Of a stretch of DNA of 64,000 nucleotides, positions 31,890-42,281 are shown in pieces (within the stretch, counting starts at the first letter, position 1; every line of letters starts with the position of its first letter). Under the pieces are notes generated by a model that saw nothing but the letters and a program-made list of their open reading frames with translations, did not search any database and was not told where the DNA came from. Made by a program: the position numbers and the translations under genes. Source of the DNA: Kalaharituber pfeilii (Eukaryota > Ascomycota > Pezizomycetes > Pezizales > Pezizaceae). The DNA is taken from assembly GCA_015179045.1 (NCBI GenBank), contig WHUZ01000018.1, positions 310,001 to 374,000 of the forward strand, given 5' to 3'.

Positions 31890-32790
31890 CAAATTGGGTA
31901 TATCGCAAAATACTCGCAACGCACACGCACTCGCACTCGCACTGGCACTGGCATAGGCACACGCATCTGGCATCTCGCACACGCAAACAGCACACACGCA
32001 AAAAGCACCTGCGCAAAAAGCACCTGCGCACTCGCATATACGCACTTAGACATACCGCACCACGCACACCGCACCTGCAAGACCTCAACTCACTCCGGAG
32101 GTGGGAGAGGCATTAGACCCTGAAAAACGCCACACGAGATAGCACAAAAAGCATAGAATAGTATCGAAGCAAGTATTCCTTTTGTCAGCACTATTTATCA
32201 GCGTGATTTATCAGCGTGATTAGGAATATCATACAGCACCGCAACAAAAATTAGTCACGATTTGTTAGTAATGGAGCGAACATTGATGGCGGAGGTTCTG
32301 AGTGGACGCTTTGACGTTGTGTTGACTTTAGTGGTCGCTACCATTCTCAGCCACTTTGCCACATTTCCTAATTTGGTAGTCATTACCGTTCTTGGCCTGT
32401 GTGTGCGGATCAGGTGATAGAAGATCAGATGATAGAAGATCAGATGATAGAAGATCAGGTGGAGGCAATGGTAGGCTTGGTGTCGAATATGTTGAATATG
32501 CTGAGTCTGCGAAAGATATAAGGAAGCCAGGAAGGACGCATCGAGAGAGGGAGGCACGCATACCTTCATCGGCACGCACATCCGCACGCACATCTTCCTC
32601 CGCACCGCACAATCAGCACAATCGCACCTCGCAACCGCACCCTCCGCTCGCACCGCTCTCTGCTTCATCTCTTGCTTGTAACCGCACCCGCACTCGCACA
32701 GGCACTCGCACCCGCACACGCACTTGCACACGCACCTTACCTTGCACACGCACCTTTCCTCGCAACCACATCTCGCACCGCATCTGTACC
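31890..32790 (+). repeat. CGCAC-repeat leader of the LTR element
   Basis: Two clusters (about 31910-32075 and 32560-32775) consist of degenerate CGCACTCGCA and GCACACGCA units. They give Arg/Thr/His-rich frames on both strands that are unlikely to be protein. The second cluster directly precedes the preferred gag start. A role in packaging or as an untranslated leader is possible but unproven. Confidence 0.5.
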
Positions 32791-32820
32791 TGTTCAGCAC
32801 TCTCCGAATCGAAAGCAACC

Positions 32821-35052
32821 ATGCCAGAAGGAAGTGTCGCCGCATCCGGATCTTCTTCATCCGCTGGTTCTTCATCTGCTGGTTCGACTGCCGGTGTTTC
32901 CACGAGTACCTCAGCATCTGTGCCTATCTCATCCCTCTGTTATTTCCCACTACCGCATCAACCAGGTGCACCAAATTTTGAGGGGAAGGACATATCACGA
33001 TTTATTGCTATATGGGAAGATTTGACAGCAGGGTGGGAGGACGAGAAACGAATTAGAAAACTCCCCTTCTATTGTGATGAGGATACGGGCACTCATGTTA
33101 AACAAATCATTAACTTCAAGACTGTGACAACATGGGATACATTCAAAAAGGAACTGCTGGAAGAGTTTAAGGATTATGACGAAGAGCAACGAAGGAATAC
33201 CGAGGCTTACCTGCGTTCCATGATTCGCACTATTCGGAACATGTCGGACCCTACTCCCATTCAAATGAGATCCTTTATTTTCAACTTTTCGGAAAGGTCA
33301 GAGTATTTAGTCAGCACTGGGGCTATTAGTGAACATACCCGAGTTCTTCTTTTCCTTCAGGCGTTCACAGAAAAGGTAGGCGACATGCTGTGCAAGGAAT
33401 GCTCGATTGAGTTGGAGAAACCGTCGACGACACGAACGATTTGGGCGGACCTGAAGAAGGAGGCGTTAAAAATATGCACCAAACAAAACCTGCAAATGTG
33501 GAGGTTACCAAAGGTTATCCAAATGGTTGATAAAGACATGGATGTGAAGGAAGCAACGCCGTTTAAGCCAATAGCAGAGAAGCCATCTCCGAATCCCGAG
33601 CCTCCAGCATCGAAGGGAAAAGTTGACGTAGACGAACTCGCCGACATGATGAAGGAGCTGAAGTTGTATCATATCGAAATGCAGCGGACGCGACAAAATC
33701 AGCAAGGACCATCGAGACCATACTATTCACCCAATCAATATGGCAACCGAGAATATCCACCAAGTGCAAACCGTGTCAACATTAGGGGGTGCTATTGGGA
33801 CGGTGGACCGCATGGTAGGGACTCTTGTGAAGGATTAAGGAAGGCAATTGAAAGAGGAGATGTACATCGACGTGGTCCAGTGCTGTATCTAGGGCAGGAG
33901 GGGGTAGGGGACCCAGTGCGTGTACCTATCCCAGTTGAGGTTGATGGAAAGATTGAATGGCAGCAGGACTGGGTGGCTGCGCAACTAAGGAAGAAGGAGT
34001 CGGAGATGCCTAAAGCGAATTGTATTACCATCGAGGACTGTTTGCCCAAATCAGCATCAGAGTTCATCAACGGCGAGCCAGTTGTATACGTCGCAACGGA
34101 GGAATCGAGATTAGAAGCAGAGGTAGAGGAGAAGAGGGGGCGGCGACTAGACGATGATGGCGACAGAACGAGGAAACGGCAGAAGAGTGGTTCAACAATC
34201 CGAGTGATGCGGCGACCCGCTGGCATGGATAAAGGTAAAGAAAAAGATACTGTCATACAGGACGTAGGACCAAGCAGTGCTGGACCAAACAAGGAAGTAA
34301 CAAAGCGGCAGAAGCAAGAGAAGCTATGGACCTCGCTTCGAGAATCAGCAAACCTCCTTGAGTTAAGCAACAAGGTCCTCGACTCACCAATTCCGGGATT
34401 AACAGTGCGCGAGGTCTTATCGCTATCTCCGGATCTCATTCAGCAATGGTTCGGTATCAAGAGGGTTCCACCGCTTAACAAGGATAAAGATGGGAAGGAG
34501 GGGGTTGATGCGCATATTAACGCACTGCGGTGGTCAGAAGCTCTGCGGAATCTGTATGCATGCGCATCACCACGTTGCAAGGGCCGGATCGAGGGACAGA
34601 CGTTTGATATGTTGATCGATTGTGGAGCTGAGCTGTGTCTAATGTCGAGGTCAGTATACGAAGAGTTGGACAACTTACCTATAGATCTCGAAGCGGAATG
34701 GACGGTGGGGTCGGCAAATTCGCAGCGGTCGATGATATATGGTATATGCCACGATGTGCCGGTTAACGTGGGAGGGATTGTCGCCAGCTGCAATTTCTTC
34801 GTCATGGAGGGTCTTTCGCAGGACGTCATCTTGGGGAGACCGTGGGAACGAAAGGTACGCGCGAAGCATGACAATCGAGATGACGGAAGCTGTTACACGA
34901 CCATATATGATGCCGACGGAAACTCTGCAACGTTCTGCTCCGTGCCCCCAAATCACAGCCGCAACCGCAGCAGAGCAAGGCTACCAAGGCAACCAGGATT
35001 AGGATCGGGATCAGGTTCGGGAATGGTATCGGGAAAAGGACCGCGTCAGTAG
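32821..35052 (+). CDS. Gag-protease polyprotein of the LTR element
   Basis: The frame is open from 32392, but 32821 (CAACCATGCCAG) is the likely start since upstream codons come from CGCAC repeats. Residues 1-45 are Ser/Gly/Ala-rich. A gag/capsid-like domain follows (FEGKDISRFIAIWEDLTAGW to about 220), then a charged linker and a degenerate knuckle (CYWDGGPHGRDSC), in which Asp replaces the usual second Cys. The C-terminal third holds the aspartic protease: MLIDCGAELCLMS (DCG instead of DTG or DSG), then DVILGRPW as its partner strand. The frame stops soon after the protease. About 743 residues. Confidence 0.88.
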   Translation: MPEGSVAASGSSSSAGSSSAGSTAGVSTSTSASVPISSLCYFPLPHQPGAPNFEGKDISRFIAIWEDLTAGWEDEKRIRKLPFYCDEDTGTHVKQIINFKTVTTWDTFKKELLEEFKDYDEEQRRNTEAYLRSMIRTIRNMSDPTPIQMRSFIFNFSERSEYLVSTGAISEHTRVLLFLQAFTEKVGDMLCKECSIELEKPSTTRTIWADLKKEALKICTKQNLQMWRLPKVIQMVDKDMDVKEATPFKPIAEKPSPNPEPPASKGKVDVDELADMMKELKLYHIEMQRTRQNQQGPSRPYYSPNQYGNREYPPSANRVNIRGCYWDGGPHGRDSCEGLRKAIERGDVHRRGPVLYLGQEGVGDPVRVPIPVEVDGKIEWQQDWVAAQLRKKESEMPKANCITIEDCLPKSASEFINGEPVVYVATEESRLEAEVEEKRGRRLDDDGDRTRKRQKSGSTIRVMRRPAGMDKGKEKDTVIQDVGPSSAGPNKEVTKRQKQEKLWTSLRESANLLELSNKVLDSPIPGLTVREVLSLSPDLIQQWFGIKRVPPLNKDKDGKEGVDAHINALRWSEALRNLYACASPRCKGRIEGQTFDMLIDCGAELCLMSRSVYEELDNLPIDLEAEWTVGSANSQRSMIYGICHDVPVNVGGIVASCNFFVMEGLSQDVILGRPWERKVRAKHDNRDDGSCYTTIYDADGNSATFCSVPPNHSRNRSRARLPRQPGLGSGSGSGMVSGKGPRQ

Positions 35053-35190
35053 TGGGCCCGGGAACAGCTGACGTCGCATTGATCCGGGGGATAGAAAGGC
35101 ATAGGGATGACTGGGGGGAAATATACGGGTTAGCATTCGAGGGTAGCAAGGCAAGAGTGATATGCATGGGAGGTAGGAGGGGTCAATAAC

Positions 35191-36483
35191 GTGGAAGGGG
35201 TTAATGAAGGTATGCCTGAAGAGCTCCGCAAGGTTGCACGATACCTGGTTACCATGGAAAGGCCTCCCGAGATGACAGACAAGCAATTCCATTCGTTCTG
35301 GAGATTCGCACTCCACTTCCTGGTAGCAGAGGGTAAGCTGTTCCGCCGTTCGCGAATTAACATGCCGCCGAAGAGGGTCGTCTGGGGGAACGAGAAGCTC
35401 GAGATAATCCGACAACTGCATGACGAAAGCGGGCACCGTGGCATCAAGGGCACCTATGACAAGATTGCACTGCGGTATTGGTGGAAGGGTCTTTATCGAG
35501 ATGTCGAGCAGTACGTCAGGAGTTGCGAACCGTGCCAGAAGAGAGCGCCAGGAAGGGTTACCGAAGAGCTGCATCCCACATTGTATAGCGCACTATGGAG
35601 GAAGGTTGGTCTCGACGTGGTGCATATGCCAAAGGACGAGGGGTTCAGCTATTTCGTAGCTATGCGGGATGATTTCTCCGGATGGGTGGAAGCGAAGCCA
35701 CTGCGCAAGGCGAACTCCAGGGCCATCGCAACATTTATTTATGAGTGGATATCTCGATTCGGCGTTCCCGGAAGGATAGTATGCGACAACGGGCCGGAAA
35801 ACCAAGCTCTCACGCAGGAGTTAATGGCCAGGTATGGTATCCAGAACGTCAGGATTGCCACATATCACCCGCAGTCGAATGGTCTCGTGGAACGTGGACA
35901 CCAGCAGATCGTAGATGCGCTCGCAAAGCTCGGAGGGAATAAGGGAAACAAGTGGGTAAAGCGACTTCCGGCAGTTCTCTGGGCGGATCGTGTCACCACT
36001 CGCGCATCGACCGGATTTCCGCCATATAAGCTCGTGTTTGGCCAGGATTGTGTGCTCCCAGTGGAAATATCCGCCGCATCGTGGGCCATGGTGGAGTGGG
36101 AGAAGGTGCAATCGAGGGAACAATTGCTTGCAGCGAGGGCACGGCAGCTCGAGAGGCGAGAGGAGGATCTCAAAGCGGCAGCAGAGCACCTGAAGACAAG
36201 CCGGATGGACAATAAGCGATACTTCGATGCCAACCGCAGGAAGCGAGCCGGAGGGGAAGAGCTGCAAATAGGTGATATGGTCCTGGTATACAATAGCCAG
36301 CTTGACAAGCAGTGGTCCAGGAAGCTCGATAACCGGTGGATGGGGCCCTATATCATCAGGGATATCAAGAGGGATAGGGGCACGTATTTGCTTGCAGAGC
36401 TCGATGGTACACCCATGGATAGCATCATTGCCGGTGACCGCATCAAGAGGTTCTTTCCGCGCCGGGGGGGTAGACCGCGATGA
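35191..36483 (+). CDS. Integrase of the LTR element
   Basis: The HHCC zinc-binding domain has HDESGHRGIKGTYDKI and CEPCQK. The catalytic core shows D in GLDVVHM, D in CDNGPEN and E in HPQSNGLVERGH, the D,D35E triad of Ty3/Gypsy integrases. The C-terminal part has a charged helical segment, then GDMVLVYNSQLDKQWSRKL and RWMGPYII, typical of the GPY/F module. The upstream residues (EGMPEELRKVARYLV) normally join RNase H to integrase, showing the deletion ended close by. No stop interrupts it. It lacks an obvious way to be translated except as a separate cistron or by reinitiation. Confidence 0.92.
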   Translation: MEGVNEGMPEELRKVARYLVTMERPPEMTDKQFHSFWRFALHFLVAEGKLFRRSRINMPPKRVVWGNEKLEIIRQLHDESGHRGIKGTYDKIALRYWWKGLYRDVEQYVRSCEPCQKRAPGRVTEELHPTLYSALWRKVGLDVVHMPKDEGFSYFVAMRDDFSGWVEAKPLRKANSRAIATFIYEWISRFGVPGRIVCDNGPENQALTQELMARYGIQNVRIATYHPQSNGLVERGHQQIVDALAKLGGNKGNKWVKRLPAVLWADRVTTRASTGFPPYKLVFGQDCVLPVEISAASWAMVEWEKVQSREQLLAARARQLERREEDLKAAAEHLKTSRMDNKRYFDANRRKRAGGEELQIGDMVLVYNSQLDKQWSRKLDNRWMGPYIIRDIKRDRGTYLLAELDGTPMDSIIAGDRIKRFFPRRGGRPR

Positions 36484-37159
36484 GGACGATTCGGGGGAGG
36501 AGGAGGAGGAGTGAGCAGAAGTTGAGAGAAGGGGGGCCGAGCATTGGAAGAGCGGTAGGTATAGAATTTCCTTTGATTTCTTCGCTTTCATCTGTTTGTT
36601 TGCTGCTTGACTTGCTTGGTTCATCTGTCTGTTTGTTTGATTTGTTCGCTTCGCTTGGTATGTCGCGAGGGGGCCGCTTTTTTTGGAAGGGGGGTCGGAA
36701 TGGTGGTAAATGCGGTCAATTTCCTTGCAGTTCTTGGCATTTCTTTGTGTGTCGTCATTGTTCCTTGGTTTATACGTTGAATGCGATCGGGGCGGGAGAG
36801 GGTAAACGGTTGGTTCTGCGGATTTTGTGGATTTCATCGACTTCGTCATGTTTTTGTGCTTTTCCTATGCTTCTATGGTTTTGTTAGCTCTTTGTTCCGG
36901 AGGTCATTGGGGGAAGGATTACAGGGATACAACGCTTCTGACGTCAACCGGGGGTATACGCAGCGATGTGAGGTGGTGCTCTATTTTTGCTGATTTCATT
37001 GATTTTTGCATGTCTTCTCATTATTCCGCACATTTTGCACGATTTGTCTTGTCTTGATTCTCTTTCCTGGTCGTTAAGGTGGAGGTTTGAGGGAGTGGTG
37101 CGGGGTGTTGCAGCATTGTGTGTCGCGATGGGGCCGCTCCTATGGGAAGGGGGGTCGGA
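36484..37159 (+). other. 3' untranslated region of the LTR element with duplicated polypurine tracts
   Basis: GGAAGGGGGGTCGG occurs twice: at about 36686-36700, and at 37146-37159 directly before the 3' LTR where a polypurine tract belongs. GGGGCCGCT precedes both. T-rich, G-containing DNA lies between. The first copy could be a second plus-strand priming site or an LTR-end relic. Confidence 0.55.
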
Positions 37160-37403
37160 TGTGGGGACGCTGACATAATGAGGATGTGCGCATAAGAGAG
37201 GGAAGCTTGGCATGCGGTGGCACGTGATGGGATGTATGGGTTATATATTTGTATGGTTACGGAGCGTTAGCTAGAAATCATCAATCAATCAAGCAATCTT
37301 CTCTCGCACCCGCTCGCACTATCAGTTGTACGTTCGTTCCGCCAGCTCTCACTCTCCCGGTCTCTCACAGGCGGTAGTGATCTATACTATCTGTCCTCTT
37401 ACA
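37160..37403 (+). repeat. 3' LTR
   Basis: Same 244 bp as the 5' LTR; two substitutions seen (T/A after GCTAG and T/C in CGCACCYGCTCG). The right flank does not continue the HNH pseudogene. Confidence 0.92.
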
Positions 37404-37705
37404 GTGCTATTATAGATGGCGTTCGCAGTTGTCACCAAGGCGTTTTCTGAAAGGGTGTGAACAGTACTATTCTAGATACAACAAGGGTAAGTACAAGTGA
37501 AAGTTCTTTTTCTTTACTCCAAAGCATATCCCTGCAAGGCCCGCGAGACAACTCTAGAGCAGTTTATTAAAAGGTCTCTTTATTACTATATCATAAGGAA
37601 TGATCTCTTAAGGCATCGCTGAGTCGTTCTGCCCTGCGCCACATGGTGGATACTTTGAGAGCTCGAGAATTGCTCTCATTAATCCTCGATCGAGTGGAAC
37701 ATGCG

Positions 37706-37771
37706 CCCTGCCATGGGGAACAGCTGCCCGCGGGATCACGTGACAAAAAAAAAAAAAAAAAAAAAAAAAAA
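37706..37771 (+). mobile_element. Family-2 minimal insertion, 66 bp
   Basis: GAGTGGAACATGCG at 37692-37705 and 37772-37785 brackets CCCTGCCATGGGGAACAGC, CGCGGGATCACGTGA and a 28-base A-run. Confidence 0.9.
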
Positions 37772-37934
37772 GAGTGGAACATGCGTACCTTAAATCTGCA
37801 GGCACATAGGCAATCGCAAGTGAAATTTGCCCTTTCTCAAACGCTGAACCGCACTAGCTATATTAGGCTCACTGTACTTGTGTACAGCGGAAAGTTTGGA
37901 AAAACAGGGGATCCTTGACGGTTGCATAGACAAG

Positions 37935-38120
37935 GGTTGCGAGCGGTCTGTACTCACAATGGTGACAGTAAAGAGCCTCGACACTGTAGCAGAGGTACGG
38001 GATGCAGTAATAGAGGAGTGGAATAGGTTGGGAGCAGAGACTTTGGATCGCTATGTGGAAAGCATGCCAGATAGGATAGCTGCTGTAATTGCTGTTAATG
38101 GAGGCCATACTCGGTATTGA
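37935..38120 (+). pseudogene. Tc1-type transposase, C-terminal fragment
   Basis: Ends with VKSLDTVAEVRDAVIEEWNR, then LDRYVESMPDRIAAVIAVNG and GHTRY-stop. This is the characteristic tail of Tc1/Pogo-type transposases after the catalytic DDE core, which is absent here along with the DNA-binding domain. Confidence 0.85.
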
Positions 38121-38143
38121 AGGATCATGTATTTTTTCAAGTA

Positions 38144-38748
38144 CTCGGGGGTAGGGGAAAATACTCAGAAGCGCTATGCATGCATAATGTGCGCCAGCTG
38201 ACCGGGGGTCAAACGTGAAGTAGGTTGACTTTTTGTCGAAAAGTCTTCAGAACAATTGTATGGGTTTTGCACACAAAAATACGACACACGTAATTTTAAC
38301 TGCATACAAGTCAATAAATTGTTGAATAATTATCACCCAACAGCCATAACAGCAAAGCTAATCTGGCGCACTTCTAACTAATGATAAGACCTGTTCTTTT
38401 GTTATTTTATCTCACTCTTCCTGAGGTTTTCCACCTTGTTTGTGCATTCATCGCGTACAATAATAATTCTGACATGCTGAACTTGAGTAGTTTCTCGATT
38501 GTGAATTTCATGACTGAACTTTTCATTTTGATATGTATGCAGGCTTCAGCACGTGATCCGAGGCTGTGACTGAGAAATGGAGTTCTGTAAGTTGGTTGAA
38601 AAACAAAGAATTAAAACCTGTTACTCTGTGAAGCGTGTAAAAATACGTGTAGAATAACAAGTATTACATAACCAACAGGTCAACTCTATCCTAGCAACTA
38701 TCCCTGTCACATTGTATGCGCTTCTGAAGACTTACCCTTACCCCCGAG
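38144..38748. mobile_element. MITE with CTCGGGGGTAGGGG ends, copy 2, nested in the Tc1 remnant
   Basis: Ends CTCGGGGGTAGGGGAAA and, in reverse complement, CTCGGGGGTAAGGGTAAG, each flanked by TA within GTAC. The interior aligns with the inverted copy at 19547-19979 and is about 170 bp longer. It contains no open frame of note. Confidence 0.8.
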
Positions 38749-39029
38749 TACATATGTAGCTCTTTCTCACTTTTTGCTGATTTTGTTGTACTATTCCTCC
38801 TTTGTACCCTGTCTATGCATCCCCTGTTTTTCCAAACTTTCCGCTGTACACAAGTATTAGGCTAAGCCGTAACCTTGCAACATGCATGTATGTTTCGAGG
38901 AAGAAGCCGTGAAGTATCACGCCGTCTTGGGAAGAAGCCAAGGTTACCGCAGCAAGGCTGATTCGTAGCGTCTACATTTCATGGGAGTTAGCAAATCAAC
39001 TTCACTTTACTCCTTGTGCAGGCTGACCT

Positions 39030-39098
39030 CTGTCCTGCCATGGCGAACATCTGTGAGCGGGTTACGTGTTTTTTTTTTCCTTCAAAGAAAGAAGGCTG
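39030..39098 (+). mobile_element. Degenerate family-2 insertion
   Basis: TCCTGCCATGGCGAACATC, GCGGGTTACGTG and a T-run instead of A. GGCTGACCTCTGTC and GGCTGAGGTCTGTC on the two sides look like an imperfect target duplication. Confidence 0.55.
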
Positions 39099-39209
39099 AG
39101 GTCTGTCTGCGCGAACACAGCAATCATATTCTGATAGGTGTATAAGTTCAAGGGCCGCGGTCGCCGTACACAATGGACCACGGCTTCCGGAACGGGAACA
39201 TATGAGGAC

Positions 39210-39267
39210 TTTTTTTTTTTTTTTTTTTTATTTCATTACTCGCATACCGCCTTGTAGGCTACGGCGA
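39210..39267 (-). mobile_element. Family-1 minimal insertion, 58 bp
   Basis: GAACATATGAGGAC at 39196-39209 and 39268-39281 bracket oligo-T, ATTTCATTACTCGC and the hairpin ending CTCGC. Confidence 0.9.
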
Positions 39268-39751
39268 GAACATATGAGGACAGTCAGCTTTCGATAAATC
39301 GCAAGTCTCATACGAATCTTGGAGTACGACAGCTATTTCAGTTATATATATTCTATTTCTAAGCCGAATAATGTCATCGGAGTCCTATAAGGATACAGAT
39401 CGGTTGCGTGAGCGGAGTGACTCGTATGGTAGTAACGCGTATGTTTACCAGCCTTTTTCGAACTCTAAGTGACGCCATTGTTGCCATTGTGATGCTTCTG
39501 AAACCCGACCTGCACTCGAATTCGAGTTGGAAACCTTCCTGAAGTCTCTGAGACTACCACATACAGAGCGACTATTTTCAAGTTGTTTAGACAGCTTGAG
39601 TGCTATATATCTGCGCAGATCCGTGAATAGTGAGTGTACAGCTAAAACTGATGAGCTGTCAATAGGCCTAGGGGGACCCCGCTCCAAGACTGGCTTCAAA
39701 GCTATGATCGAAGCAGTATCCCATTTTCGGAAGTACTTGTCGCGGGAGATT

Positions 39752-39813
39752 GCCCTGCCATGGCGAACAGCTACAAGCGGGGTCACGTGAAAGGAAAAAA
39801 AAAAAAAAAAAAA
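39752..39813 (+). mobile_element. Family-2 minimal insertion next to exon 1 of paralogue 2
   Basis: GTCGCGGGAGATT at 39739-39751 and 39814-39826 bracket 62 bp of CCCTGCCATGGCG, GCGGGGTCACGTGA and oligo(A). It interrupts the putative 5' coding region of paralogue 2; no such insertion is seen in paralogue 1. Confidence 0.9.
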
Positions 39814-39964
39814 GTCGCGGGAGATTTGGCACCACGAGCGGGAAGTGTGGCGACAGGAGTGGGAAGCGTGATGCCACCAGCGTCAGAGAGAGGAGGCGAG
39901 TACGGGCATCTTCTGGCAGATTGGAAACCGCAGTTGTCTGGATCAGCGGCATTACCCGATGAAG
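39814..39964 (+). CDS. Candidate first exon (3' part) of paralogue 2
   Basis: The frame gives ASERGGEYGHLLADW near its end, aligning with TSEKGAEYEDLPETW in paralogue 1. A donor GTGGGT (39965) and acceptor TTGCAG (40035) define a 71-nt phase-1 intron joining in frame to the main exon. The 5' side is separated from any start codon by a family-2 insertion, so transcription or initiation may be affected. Confidence 0.5.
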
Positions 39965-40035
39965 GTGGGTTTCAAGTTGATTCAGGGAGAGGATACTTGA
40001 TCACGCAGCAGCTGATCCAACATGTTGAATTGCAG

Positions 40036-42275
40036 GCGGGATTCCCCGTATTGCTAATCAATACTTCACTACGTTTCGCACGACATGGGATATGCCCCCA
40101 GTTTACGAGCTCTGTTCAGACCTTTCCAAAGTCCTTGTTCTTACTACCAATTTGTATGGTAGCTTTGAGGTAGTGACTGCCGGAGTGCACATGGCCACTA
40201 GCTGGGAAAACGTTGGATCACACATGCTCGAACTGCTCCAAGAAGGATGCTCCTCCTTTCACTCCCTATTCAACATAGATTTTGATGCAACTGGTGGCCC
40301 AAAGCAGGTATCTGTGACTAAATTATTTTCCATTGATAGCGATTGTGATCTCCAAATTCACCTTTCTATTCTGAGAATGAACAGCAATCGCCACGGACTA
40401 ACCTTCAATATACTTGCTAACAACCAAACTATTCTGAGAAGCGTTTGCAACTCCATTGCGTGGGCCATTGGGGCGTTGAGGCTACCATGGCCGGATATGG
40501 AGCAATCAGCTAGGGTCAAGTTTGTGAAGTCGCGGGTACAGCTACAACATTCGGTGTATTCGGCTCAAAAATTATCAGCGATACCTGTATCAGCCTCATT
40601 TGACGGAGAGCGTATGTGGGTACGAGGTAACAACAATCGATCGCCAGGGGAGCCTCCCTTGCTATCGTTTGACGAAAAGAAGGATGCATGGGAATCTCAA
40701 GCGATACAAGACGGTCCCTTCACTTGTTGGAAGGAGTTATTCAGTACGATTGTGGTTATGGAGCGTGAGCCAGACGTTTTCGAACGGTATCCTTCTGGAA
40801 GCTCAGCAGTACGTGACAGCTTACCGGGACTTTTGGTTGACTATGAGGTATTGCTACACCTATCGGCAGTCACACATGAGGTTCTATATGAGGATAGTAT
40901 AGTCCTTATGGGCTTTGAGACAGCCTTAATCCCCCTGACACCACTGGAGAACCAACGATCTGGCGTGGTCCGCTGGCACTTTATTAGCACCCCCGGGGAA
41001 CAAATAACCTACGATCTATTGGATGTGCCTAATCGGCTGATAGCTCAGGAAAGTAACTTGTTCAACAATACTAAAGCGCTGGTGGGATGGACAAACCACG
41101 CAAGGATGCTTCTTGGCTCATGCGTAATGGGTGCTGTTAGGTTGCAAATTAGTAGCGCAAGGCAAGTACAGCAACCAAAGTTGCGTCTCAAATCCCTGAA
41201 ACCTTTACGACCGCAAGTAGCACTCAATGTAGGCATCATGCCGGTGTTCTCCTTTACCCTAAATCCGAAGCGAGAAACCGTTCAGGCACTGCTGCCCTGC
41301 CAAATTGCGTTCAACCCAGCCTCAAATCTTTCTGGCATCCTCAATCAAGCTTCGAAAATGCATTTCATTCTGGTTGACCCTGACGGTGGCCACGGTAAGG
41401 CATGGATGGTTCCTGCCCTGAACTATCTTATTTTTGCAGTTGCATGCTACTTAAAAGAAAATAATTATACGCCACCATATCCTTGCTATACCCCTACAAC
41501 TGCTCTCAGTGATCCAGAAGCCCTACAGCAAGAGATTCAGGAACTCCTAGGTCAACGTATTTCATTCAAGAGGGGAACATCGGAAATGCTGCTGGAAGAT
41601 ATCATTCAGGAAATATGGCAACGCACCGCCTCAGCAAAGAAACGCATTGCAAAGTGGATAAGCCAAAGCGTAATTGCACAGGACACAGCTTCCTTCTATG
41701 GGATGGAGTTGTACAATGTGATATGTGATGGTGAACTCCAGTTGAAAAGGCTTAGCCTTGACGACTATCCTTCAATCGCAGCTTGGAGAGCACTTTGTTG
41801 GGAATTGTGCATCTTCTTTGCCCCAGGCATCGGTGACCTGATCCAGGTGATTGATGCTGGAAATTGTCCACCATGCCAGGATTTATCAGGCATAGCCAAA
41901 GGTGTCTTGCACTGTAGGATTCCTGATCTGGTGAAGCTGGCTAGCCGGCATTTTTCTACGCAATGGACTGCAAAGGTACATGAATACACCTTGACTGATG
42001 GTGTGACATGGCGTATCAGTGGGAATCCATTCAAAAGTTGCGATCGAGACACCTGTTACGGTGTAGGTAAGCTGCAAAAAGTGTATCTTGAGAATAAAGG
42101 CTTCAAGTGTGCCAATAAGCACGAGGGAGGGCAATGTGGATCTGAGGTTCCGCGTTTTGGTGGTGTCCGTTTTGGTTTCCCTTTGCAAGTATCTGCAAAG
42201 TCAAAGAAACAGCCAAAGGTGCGTCCTCCTTTGAAACCATCTAAAGGGGCATATATGGTTCTACGACTGATCTAA
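40036..42275 (+). CDS. Large uncharacterised ascomycete protein, paralogue 2 (main exon)
   Basis: Open from the acceptor; the first ATG is 40092, preceded in frame by conserved QYFTTFRTTWDMP. About 745 residues, colinear with paralogue 1: TCWKELFSTIVVMER, LPGLLVDYEVLLHLSAVTHE, DSIVLMGFETALIPLTPLEN with VVRWHFISTPGEQ, KALVGWTNHARMLLG, LNQASKMHFILVD, a Cys-x2-Cys (NCPPCQ) and PRFGGVRFG. The strongest conservation lies in the GFETALIPL-WHF and helical DIIQEIWQRTASAKK regions. Both frames are intact over 2.2 kb, so at least one copy was recently functional. No enzymatic motif recognised. Confidence 0.85.
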
Positions 42276-42281
42276 GTGAAC

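Larger units (their letters stand above)
31541..37403 (+). mobile_element. Ty3/Gypsy-type LTR retrotransposon lacking reverse transcriptase
   Basis: LTRs of 244 bp (31541-31784 and 37160-37403) begin TGTGG, end TTACA and differ at only two positions. Between them lie a leader, a gag-protease frame (32821-35052), 138 bp, and an integrase frame (35191-36483). The roughly 2 kb expected for reverse transcriptase and RNase H is absent. The sequences next to the LTRs (CCCAC left, GTGCT right) do not match, so no target duplication is visible. It is a non-autonomous derivative that would need enzymes in trans. Confidence 0.9.
37877..38854 (+). mobile_element. Tc1/mariner-family remnant with transposase C-terminus
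   Basis: Inverted ends of about 38 bp (37877-37914 and 38817-38854) start CTTGTGTACAGCGGAAAG, each next to TA (37875-37876, 38855-38856). The interior keeps the end of a DDE transposase frame and carries a second inverted-repeat element (38144-38748). Without it only about 370 bp remain, so most of the transposase was deleted earlier. Confidence 0.85.

Noticed and set aside
31853..32917. Cys/Val/Arg-rich frames opposite the CGCAC leader
   Set aside because: Frames arise from the simple repeat and are open in several phases on both strands.
35821..36849. 342-codon antisense frame opposite the integrase
   Set aside because: It mirrors conserved integrase codons on the other strand and has no motif of its own.
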